From assembly GCA_041391125.1 (NCBI GenBank), contig JAWKON010000038.1, positions 20,622 through 84,621 of the forward strand: DNA of 64,000 bases, given 5' to 3'. The position numbers and the translations under genes are program-made. The stretch comes from JACKBC01 sp041391125. GTDB lineage: Bacteria; Chloroflexota; Anaerolineae; Caldilineales; Caldilineaceae. Of this stretch, positions 56,878 to 64,000 are shown piece after piece; position 1 is the first letter of the stretch, and every line of letters begins with the position of its first letter. A model generated the notes under the pieces. It searched no databases, was not told the origin of the DNA, and saw only the letters and a list, made by a program, of their open reading frames with translations.

Positions 56878-56989
56878 GTGCCGACCCCCTCCTCATCGGG
56901 AGTCTTTATCTGACACAGCGCAAAGTGTGACGGTGGCGGCCAACAGTAACGCGTGCCGCCCCCCTCCTCATCGGGAGTCTTTATCTGGC
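56878..56989. CRISPR. Two-repeat CRISPR mini-array
   Basis: Repeats at 56878-56914 and 56953-56989 have the same plan as the main array (GTGCCG at one end, ATCGGGAGTCTTTATCTG at the other) but with CTCCTCATCGGGAG in place of CTCCTAATCGGGAG. One spacer of 38 bases separates them. The terminator at 56452-56490 faces the minus strand, consistent with minus-strand transcription of this array. Confidence 0.85.
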
Positions 56990-57016
56990 GACGCCCAAGC
57001 AAAAAAGTTTGCAACA

Positions 57017-57430
57017 TTACGGAATCAACCGCAGGACAGTCCACATGGCCCGAGCCTGTTGCAGAATATTGTCATTGAGCTGCAAGCGAACCACCGTCGC
57101 CCGCCCCACCGCACTCTGTCCTATAATCTCGAGTAAATCTGTGGACCAGACAAAATGTTCGTTCCAAATGTGGCGCCGCGGATGGAAGAGTTCAATCTCG
57201 GCGCCTGTCTCCGGATCAGCGACCCAAATAGCATCCTTCTTGCGCAGATTGCATCGTGGACACGCATAGCAAAGATTTTCCAATGTCGTCTCCCCTCCTT
57301 TGCTGAGCGGCACAATGTGATCCACATGAAAGGTCTGCGCGGTCACAACTTGCGGGGAACGACAGTATTCACAGCGATAGCCAGCGCGCGCCGCCACGAT
57401 AGCGCGCAGTTGCGCAGATCCGCCGGCCAC
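57017..57430 (-). CDS. HNH endonuclease, cassette 1
   Basis: GTG 57430 starts a 137-residue protein whose first base overlaps the partner gene's TAG stop, implying coupled translation. It has the HNH fold with a zinc-binding pair: CEYC (C20, C23), DH (D37, H38), then CPRCN (C57, C60, N61), followed by DPETGAEIELFHPRRHIWNE and a helical C-terminus. HNH enzymes cut DNA; this small stand-alone form with a conserved upstream partner is common in cyanobacteria and Chloroflexota but uncharacterised. It is a paralogue of the gene at 57939-58367. Its frame is intact despite the broken csm genes nearby. Confidence 0.88.
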   Translation of the reverse strand: MAGGSAQLRAIVAARAGYRCEYCRSPQVVTAQTFHVDHIVPLSKGGETTLENLCYACPRCNLRKKDAIWVADPETGAEIELFHPRRHIWNEHFVWSTDLLEIIGQSAVGRATVVRLQLNDNILQQARAMWTVLRLIP

Positions 57431-57816
57431 TAGTCCTCGCCTAAATGAGCGCTGAGCTGCTGCACGCGCAACAACTGTTGGCTATTGGCCAGCATAATCT
57501 GCTCATAGGCGGCCACCAGCGCCGTTAACTCTTCTTCTTCGCTGGCGGTCAGATTGCCTTCCGTATTGCGCGCCATCAGATCGTTCATGCGCGCCTGGGC
57601 GGCGCCCGCCATGCGATGCAGCACCATGAGCACTGCTTCCTGATGACCCGCCATTCGAGCAGGCGCGGCGGTAACGGCGGCCCCCACATCGCCTTCTAAC
57701 GTGGCGGACAAAGCCTGCACCACAAAATAATCGACCGGCAGCGCCGCCGCTTGCGCTAGCTGGCGCACACGCACGGATAGCGCCGCTGGTAATTGTAAAG
57801 CCAAAGTCTCTGCCAA
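57430..57816 (-). CDS. Ribbon-helix-helix/helical partner of the HNH endonuclease, cassette 1
   Basis: TTG 57816 is chosen because AAGGAG lies six bases before it (57823-57828); the longer in-frame reading from 57897 runs through the promoter region. The 128-residue product starts AETLALQLPAALSVRVRQLA, QAAALPVDYFVVQALSATLE, resembling a ribbon-helix-helix N-terminus, then a long helical region (MVLHRMAGAAQARMNDLMAR, EEEELTALVAAYEQIMLANS). It is likely an antitoxin-like or DNA-binding partner of the HNH protein. Its stop overlaps the HNH start. A promoter is at 57889-57894. Confidence 0.7.
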   Translation of the reverse strand: MAETLALQLPAALSVRVRQLAQAAALPVDYFVVQALSATLEGDVGAAVTAAPARMAGHQEAVLMVLHRMAGAAQARMNDLMARNTEGNLTASEEEELTALVAAYEQIMLANSQQLLRVQQLSAHLGED

Positions 57817-57888
57817 TTTGATCTCCTTCCCTCTACGCCGGATCGACCGTCCCCTGCCGTTAAGACAACGCGCGGCCGATTCGTCCCC

Positions 57889-57894
57889 ATTATA
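57889..57894 (-). promoter_or_regulatory. -10 element of HNH cassette 1
   Basis: On the minus strand TATAATGGGGACG occurs here, identical to the sequence in front of cassette 2 (58842-58847). The -35 is not clear. The shared 13-mer shows that the promoter was part of the duplicated unit. Confidence 0.55.
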
Positions 57895-57938
57895 CAACCG
57901 CCGTTTGCTTTTTCCGTAAGTTTACACTTATGAAAGGT

Positions 57939-58367
57939 CTACAATTGTGAAGGATGTTGACCAATTGCGTACAAGGCTTTGCGCAGGTTGACAACCCCGA
58001 TCCGGTTCATCTGCAATGCCAGCACGGTGGCGCGCCCTATTGGCGTAGTCCCGATAATACGTGTAAATTCGGCATCCCAAGTAAAATGTTCGCTCCACAT
58101 TTGTGTTCGCGGATTGTATAACGGCGCCATCATACCATCGATCGGATCTGTTGCTTCACTCTTATTATATTTACGCCCGTTGCAGCCGGAACAAGCATAG
58201 GCCAGATTGTCAGCCACACTCTTACCCCCTCGGCTGCGCGCCCAAATATGATCGACGGCAAAGTCTTCTGTCGCATAATCCGCCCGGCTTTGGCAATATT
58301 CACATCGCCCATCGGCGCGCTCAATGACCAGTCGCGCAAGAGCAACCGGTATGTATTCGCTAGGCAT
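57939..58367 (-). CDS. HNH endonuclease, cassette 2
   Basis: ATG 58367 opens MPSEYIPVALARLVIERADG with the same layout as cassette 1: CEYC (C22, C25), DH (D39, H40), CSGCN (C59, C62, N63), then DPIDGMMAPLYNPRTQMWSE and LALQMNRIGVVNLRKALYAI. Length 142 residues, intact. The N-terminal half differs from cassette 1 more than the nuclease core, so the duplication is not recent. The start overlaps the partner stop by eight bases. Confidence 0.9.
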   Translation of the reverse strand: MPSEYIPVALARLVIERADGRCEYCQSRADYATEDFAVDHIWARSRGGKSVADNLAYACSGCNGRKYNKSEATDPIDGMMAPLYNPRTQMWSEHFTWDAEFTRIIGTTPIGRATVLALQMNRIGVVNLRKALYAIGQHPSQL

Positions 58368-58776
58368 AGATCTGGCGCTGAATCCCCATTTGTTGCATCA
58401 ATTGGTCCACGGTGAGGCTGCGCAACCGCGCCAACTCGATCAACGCCAGGAGACGTTCGGCATCGGCGGCTTCGATTTGATCAACAATCGCTAAGAATTC
58501 GGCGCGTTCTTCTACAGAAATCGCTTCCGCCAACAATTTTTCATTCAGTTCATGATAGCGTTGGCGCACATTGCCCGCTACGCCATGGTTGATTCTTTGG
58601 AGTAGGTCCGCTTCCTGAGCGGGCAGCGACGGCGCGCGGCGATGCGCCTGTAGCGAAAGTACGCGCTCGACAAATTGCTCCAATTCTTGGCTATTCAAAC
58701 GGGCTAGACCGTTGAGCACCTCATCCATATCCAGCTCGATTTGGGATGTGACGAGAACTTTTGACATAGAAAGCAC
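58360..58776 (-). CDS. Helical partner of the HNH endonuclease, cassette 2
   Basis: The 138-residue protein MLSMSKVLVTSQIELDMDEV, LNGLARLNSQELEQFVERVL, NHGVAGNVRQRYHELNEKLL, SLTVDQLMQQMGIQRQIYA is mostly helical, with coiled-coil-like stretches. GTG 58776 with AGGGGAG just upstream is used as start; ATG 58767 is an alternative. The C-terminal LTVDQLMQQMGI resembles a short helix-turn-helix. It differs from the cassette 1 partner in sequence but matches it in size, helical content and position. Confidence 0.7.
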   Translation of the reverse strand: MLSMSKVLVTSQIELDMDEVLNGLARLNSQELEQFVERVLSLQAHRRAPSLPAQEADLLQRINHGVAGNVRQRYHELNEKLLAEAISVEERAEFLAIVDQIEAADAERLLALIELARLRSLTVDQLMQQMGIQRQIYA

Positions 58777-58841
58777 ATTCTCCCCTTTTATTTCTGCCGC
58801 AGCGCCCCACCGGGGGACGCGCCAACCCCTGAACCGTCCCC

Positions 58842-58870
58842 ATTATAGCAGAAAAGCCAGGTTCGTTCTA
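58842..58870 (-). promoter_or_regulatory. Promoter of HNH cassette 2
   Basis: On the minus strand TAGAAC (58865-58870), 17 bases, then an extended TGC-TATAAT -10 (58842-58847) followed by GGGGACG. The same TATAATGGGGACG precedes cassette 1. This region also lies beside the first main-array repeat, so it could influence array transcription. Confidence 0.65.
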
Positions 58871-58951
58871 CCTGACTTTCCCCATTTTTCACGCTTCCCC
58901 CTCCCCGCTGAGATGGACGCCAACGTCAGTTTTTAACGGCGGATCATCCGC

Positions 58952-61529
58952 GATGCACTCCCTCCTAATCGGGAGTCTTTATCTGACGCAACGCCGACCG
59001 TGACAGCAAGGAAATCAAGTGCCGACCCCTCCTAATCGGGAGTCTTTATCTGACACGCTTCTGGTAGCCATTCATGTCACAGTGGATATGCCGTGCCGAC
59101 CCCCTCCTAATCGGGAGTCTTTATCTGACAAGCACTGTTTTGCGATATGGTTGGGAATATCGAGTGCCGACCCCTCCTAATCGGGAGTCTTTATCTGACC
59201 CAATGGGCTGGAATGTGTCAGTTGCCGTTGTCAACTTGTGCCGACCCCTCCTAATCGGGAGTCTTTATCTGACCTGTTGGTGCTGGGTAGTCAGGATCAC
59301 CCACACCTTTACCAGTGCCGACCCCTCCTAATCGGGAGTCTTTATCTGACTCAATCTGCGTGGTACTTGCATAGAATGGACAATAAGTGCCGACCCCCTC
59401 CTAGAGTCTTTATCTGACCTTGGGCTGGATTAAGGGTGGAGGCAAGCCAGGCGCAAGCCGACCCTCCTAATCGGGAGTCTTTATCTGACGCACGGAGCTG
59501 ATCCAAGCCGACGGCACATATGGCTCTAGGTGCCGACCCCTCCTAATCGGGAGTCTTTATCTTGACAGGAAATTGCACCAACGGCAACACCCACCAGTAC
59601 CTTCTGTGCCGACCCTCCTAATCGGGAGTCTTTATCTGACGATGCTATTCGACTGGCAAAAGGATATTGTTGAATGGCGTGCCGACCCCTCCTAATCGGG
59701 AGTCTTTATCTGACATTTCACTGAATGCTTTTACTATCAAGCCAAGGCGTGCTGACCTCCTAAATCGGAGTCTTTATCCACCCCCTTCGGGGATCGGACG
59801 GGCAGAAATACCCTGCCCCGAGTGCCGACCCTCCTAATCGGGAGTCTTCATTCCAATTTGGTACATCGCGCTGTACGTAGTTGTGGTGTTTTTTATGTGC
59901 CGACCCCTCCTAATCGGGAGTCTTTATCTGACTGATCCGCAATGAGGTCATGAAGCTCGCTCGTGAGGACTGGTGCCGACCCCTCCTAATCGGGAGTCTT
60001 ATCTGATTCCCTCTGCGAGGGGCGGGTAAAAGGTGAGTTGGAATTAAAGTGCCGACCCCCTCCTAATCGGGAGTCTTTATCTGACCCAGTTCTGATTCCA
60101 GGTTCGAACAACGACGGCAAGTGGGTGCCGACCCCCTCCTAATCGGGAGTCTTTATCTGACCCTTGCAGGCGCCTTTCAACAGCACTAGGCCGTTCACCA
60201 GTGGTGCCGACCCCCTCCTAATCGGGAGTCTTTATCTGACTGATGCAGTAGAGGTGAAGGGCTCAGACAAGGATGGTGCCGACCCTCCTAATCGGGAGTC
60301 TTTACCTGACTTACGCCGGTCGGCGCAATTGCATCAACTATCCATTGTGCCGACCCCTCCTAATCGGGAGTCTTTATCTGACGTCGAGGAGCTGCCTGAT
60401 GTTAGCTTCTTGGCCTTGGTGCCGACCTCCTAATCGGGAGTCTTTATCTGACGGATGAACATCAAAACATGTTCATCCACCAGCCAATCAGTGCCGACCC
60501 CTCCTAATCGGGAGTCTTTATCTGACTGGCAAGCGGAAGGTGAGGTTTGCCCGGCTGTTGGGTGCCGACCCCTCCTAATCGGGAGTCTTCATCTGACTCC
60601 ATACCACGCCCGGTCAGACCGCTGCTGAGGCAAAGACGCTGACCCTCCTAATCGGGAGTCTTTATCTGACATGCTGCGTCTTCGTCACGAAAACGGGAGC
60701 CGATATGAGTGCCGACCCTCCTAATCGGGAGTCTTTATCTGACCAACTTCTAGGACCACGTTACGATTATGACAATAAAGAGTGCCGACCCCCTCCTAAT
60801 CGGGAGTCTTTATCTGACGGGAATTTTATTGGAGGCTTGTACGCCGCCTGCGAGTGCCGACCCTCCTAATCGGGAGTCTTTATCTGACTTTCCTGAAAAA
60901 GATTTATCCGACATCTGCTGATTGTGCCGACCCCTCCTAATCGGGAGTCTTTATCTGACCCAAAGACGTGGGCATCTACGAACTCGCCAATAGCGTGCCG
61001 ACCCCTCCTAATCGGGAGTCTTTATCTGACCATTTGCTGCCGCTGCATAGCCTCCACGATTTCGGGTGCCGACCCCTCCTAATCGGGAGCCTTTATCTGA
61101 CAGCAAAGCGGAAGTGCTAAAGGTGTTTTAATGGTGCCGACCCCTCCTAATCGGGAGTCTTTATCTGACAATTTTCAGTTTGTGGATTTTTGGAAAAACA
61201 GTATGGGTGCCGACCCCTCCTAATCGGGAGTCTTTATCTGACGCGTTCGTGGCGGCGTCTGACGTGTTCGCAAATGATGTGCCGACCCCCTCCATCGGGA
61301 GTCTTTATCTGACTCCGCCAGATAGCGCCACTCCTGATTACGCACGCGGCGGCGTCTGACGTTCGCAAATGTGCCGACCCCCTCCCAATCGGGAGTCTTT
61401 ATCTGACTTCAATAGTGAAAGGTGAGTGCAAGTGTGAAATACGTGCCGACCTCCGACGCAGGGTGAGATGGCATAGCAAGCGAGACGCCAGTGCCGACCC
61501 CTCCCTAATCAGTGGGAGTCTTTATTGAC
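58952..61529. CRISPR. Main CRISPR array, about 36 repeats
   Basis: Most repeats are 36 bases, beginning GTGCCGACCC, with a central palindromic CTCCTAATCGGGAG and ending TCTTTATCTGAC; spacers are mostly 31-41 bases. I count about 36 units from 58952 to 61529. Many differ by small indels, chiefly in the C run (three to five C) and more rarely larger losses (59387-59418 lacks AATCGGG; 59749-59779, 59822-59853, 61443-61454 and 61491-61529 are degenerate). The first repeat has an altered outer end (58952-58962), and the last four are also degraded. The leader side is therefore uncertain. crRNA orientation on the minus strand is favoured by the facing terminator at 56452-56490 near the mini-array. 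Confidence 0.95.
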
Positions 61530-61736
61530 CCCTACTTTGTCCCCCCATTCACTCTGAGCCACGGGGGTTAATCGCTTACGCCCCGTAGCTTCTGTCAACA
61601 CAGAAGAATCTCTGACGCCAATCCGGGCCAAGCGGGGACACAATGGGGACAAAAAATCCCCTCCCAAAGTTTGGTCATTGTGGCTTTCGGCAAACCACTT
61701 GGGGACAAAATTTTATATGAAAGGATTCGGTTGTTA

Positions 61737-64000
61737 ATGAACACTACCCTTGACCTGACCAGCCGTTGCCAAACGCCGTGGCGTCAGCTTGCCGCCATCA
61801 TGCAAAGCCATCAGCTTCCGGTTTCTAAACACCGGTCCAAGAGCGAGCTGATCGACGCGCTCACTGCCCACTTGGCGCAGCCCACCCTCATGCGCTCTAT
61901 TATACACCAATATGCCACGGCTGTCCACCCCCGCTGCACGCACTGCTGGAGTCGGCGGCGCCCCTGCCCGCCCACCCCTTTTTGCAATGTATGGCGCCAT
62001 CCGCCCCTATCGCCCCTGGCGCAACGACGAGGATAATGCCGAACCGTGGCGCACCCCATTTCGCCCACCGAGCGCCTCTGGTATTGGGGCCCTCATCTAT
62101 CTCAACCCGCCCAAAACGCGGCCCGGCGTCACCCAGCACGTGGTCATTCCCGCCGAGCTACAGCCCTTGTTGCGCCACCCTGGCCCCCACGCAGAACGCG
62201 CCCACGCTCACCCCCGTCCCCCGCCCTGGCCAGCCGCCCGATCTCGGCTGGCACCTGGCCCTGGCTTTCGGCCCTGGCCCAGCAGCCGGTCACGCCTGTG
62301 CAGCGGCGGCTGGCTGCCGCCCAGCCTGATAGAGCATACTGCCGCTGCACGGGCCGCTTTTTCTGACCGCGACTTTTACCCCTCGCGGCGAACGCGCTTC
62401 CCTACCCTATCTGGCCTTTTGCACCATCTGGCCGATTGCGCCCACTGGCTTATGTCGATGCCGACGCCAATGGGCCGCTCGCCATTACGGCCACGGGCTG
62501 GGCCTGGCGAAGCAACGCCCGCTGAGCGCTGGCGCTGCCTCTTGCGGCTCGCTGCACGCCGACCCCAAGTACGCCCAAGCTTCTTCCAATTTAAGTGGCC
62601 CGGCCTGGGGGAACGCCCGCCGCTTGCTGGTGGCGTGCCCGCACCAGCTGCCGGTCAACCAGCGGCTGCCGCTGGCCGATTTCCTGACCAATTGCGCCTC
62701 CACGACGCCTATGGCTTCTTCAACTGGTCCGCCCTGTCGCACCAGTCGCAGTCCGCCCGCCAGCTCTGTCTCGGTCCGCTGCACCGGTTGCAGGTGCTGG
62801 ATCTGGCCATCGACCCCACCGCCCTGGCCACGCCGCCGCCACCGGAACCGCCTCCCGCTGACGACGCCGCCGATTTCATCACGCCCGGCGCCGGCGTCGA
62901 GCTGCTGGTCGACGCGCCGCTCTTCCCACCGCTGCCCGACCGCCCCAACGGACCGCCGCTGGCCGATCTGGAGCTGTGGGCGCTGGATAGCGACGATCTG
63001 GTCGAGCCGCCGCCGCCGCCCACGCCGGCCTACTGGGTGCGGCTGACCGCCCACGGCGCCTGGCTGCTCGGCCTGCCCGACTGGGGGCCGCCGCCCCTGC
63101 CCGCGCCGCAGCCGGTCCAAGCCGCCCGCCAGCCCGATCTATTGCGCATTGCGCCCACCACGGCGCCACACCATCTGGCCCGCCTGGCGCCTTTCTGCAC
63201 CTGGGCGTCGCCGGCGCAGCCGCAGCCCATCCAGCAGCTTACGCTGGATGCCGCCCGCGTGGGCCGCGCCGTGGCCCAGGGCGCGGCGCTGGCCGAGATT
63301 CTACAAATTGTAACCAACGCCTTGGGCCGACCGCCCAGCCGGCGGCAGGTGCAGCGCCTGCGCACCTGGGCGCGCGCCGGCCAACAGGTCGTCATTCGCC
63401 CGCTGCTGGTGCTGGAGACCGCCACGCCACAGCTCATGGGCCAACTGCGCAGCCGCCAGCTCATCCGTCGCCACCTGGATCAGCCGCTGGCCCCCACGCG
63501 CGTGGCCGTCAACCCTAGCGCGCTGCCCAACCTGCTCCAGTCGCTGGCCACGCTGGGCCACTATGCCACCGCGCCCACCGCGGACGAGACCGCGGCGCCC
63601 GGCGCGCCTACCACGGCGGCCGCCCCCGCCCTGCCGCCCGATCTGCTGTGGACGCTGCTGCAAATCTACCAGGCGCTGGGCCACCACGTAGAGCTGCCCG
63701 TGGCCATCCCCTACACCCTCAGCGAGCAGTTGGGCCGCGCGCTCAGCCACGATCAGCGCGCCGCCGCCGAGAGCGCCGCCCAGCGCGTCATCACCCAGCT
63801 GGAGAGCGCGCTGGAGGGCTATCTGCGTCTGCCGCCTTGGGCTATCGATAGCATCACAGATACAGCCACCGCCGCGCCCACCGCCGAAATTCTGGCCGCC
63901 GTCGAAGCGGCCATTGCCCACCAGCACGACCTGACCATTGTCTATTACAGCGCCACCGGTGCAGCCTCCACCACCCGCCGCATTACGCCCTACTGGCTAG
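61737..64000 (+). pseudogene. WYL-domain/helicase-associated regulator, frameshifted and cut by the window edge
   Basis: From ATG 61737 (MNTTLDLTSRCQTPWRQLAA, KSELIDALTAHLAQPTLMRS) several frames are needed up to about 62700, with GALIYLNPPKTRPGVTQHVV and VIPAELQPLLRH in between. From about 62780 one frame stays open to the edge: ITPGAGVELLVDAPLFPPLP, GRAVAQGAALAEILQIVTNA, RQVQRLRTWARAGQQVVIRP, TVLxx-like ALPNLLQSLATLGHYA, and finally a WYL-domain start EILAAVEAAIAHQHDLTIVY with RRITPYWL. This is the helicase-associated plus WYL architecture of bacterial regulators. WYL proteins are known to regulate CRISPR-Cas in other bacteria; its place next to the array suggests the same, by inference. 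The 61530-61736 gap has three GGGGACA motifs. Confidence 0.65.

Noticed and set aside
59074..60458. Short plus-strand ORFs within the CRISPR array with repeated peptide LLIGSLYLT
   Set aside because: The peptide is just the translated repeat; frames cross repeats and spacers and are not genes.
46830..64000. cas1, cas2, reverse transcriptase or csm6
   Set aside because: Looked for their motifs in all frames including broken ones; none found in the window.

Overview
The window looks like a chromosomal segment of a Chloroflexota bacterium, probably of the Caldilineae/Anaerolineae type. This is inferred from protein style only: a CoxG-like SRPBCC protein, an FdrA/DUF1116 pair, a KimA-type potassium permease beside a complete kdp operon, clusters of GYD-domain proteins, large STAND-like ATPases, a perfect CIRCE before groES-groEL, and numerous intergenic palindromes. 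GC content is moderately high. No rRNA and no intact insertion sequence was seen. One tRNA, tRNA-Arg(CCG), lies at 18295-18368.

Layout. 1-3.5 kb: the start of a heavy-metal-binding protein with a palindromic ArsR/SmtB-like operator, two small hypotheticals, and an operon of AAA ATPase, DUF4276 protein and GNAT acetyltransferase, the last two broken by frameshifts. 3.5-10 kb: DUF1116 and FdrA genes, a SpoU/TrmH RNA methyltransferase, a CoxG-like protein and a molybdopterin-binding protein. 10-18.2 kb (minus strand): groEL, groES with CIRCE and promoter, a STAND ATPase with TPRs, a Rossmann protein, an SLC13 transporter and a TPR protein. 18.2-26.3 kb: tRNA-Arg, a 1184-residue GH3-like envelope protein whose nucleophile position is Asn, signal peptidase I, an AI-2E permease fused to a HAD domain, and menC. 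26.4-37.4 kb: a potassium block of kimA and kdpFABCDE, both preceded by the same direct-repeat motif. 37.5-46.8 kb: a methyltransferase, two ATPase regulators and an operon of small GYD/ABM/SnoaL-fold proteins plus a lipoprotein.

46.9-64 kb is a defence region. Reading the minus strand in pieces gives a type III-A CRISPR-Cas locus in the order cas10(csm1)-csm2-csm3-csm4-csm5, then a P-loop protein, an unknown protein, and cas6. Every one of these genes is broken by small indels. Beyond cas10 lie a two-repeat mini-array, two tandem promoter+partner+HNH-nuclease cassettes (all four ORFs intact) and a main array of about 36 repeats. A WYL-domain protein runs off the right edge. The tandem HNH cassettes sitting between two arrays of the same repeat are the least explained feature of the window. 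No cas1, cas2 or csm6 was found.

Frameshifts are very common but unevenly spread: dense in kdpF/kdpA, all csm genes, cas6 and the WYL gene, and absent from groEL, kdpB, the HNH cassettes and the 1184-codon GH3 gene. Many sit in or beside homopolymers (missing G or C, extra T), which points to consensus errors in part of the assembly. Real decay of the CRISPR-Cas operon cannot be excluded from sequence alone.
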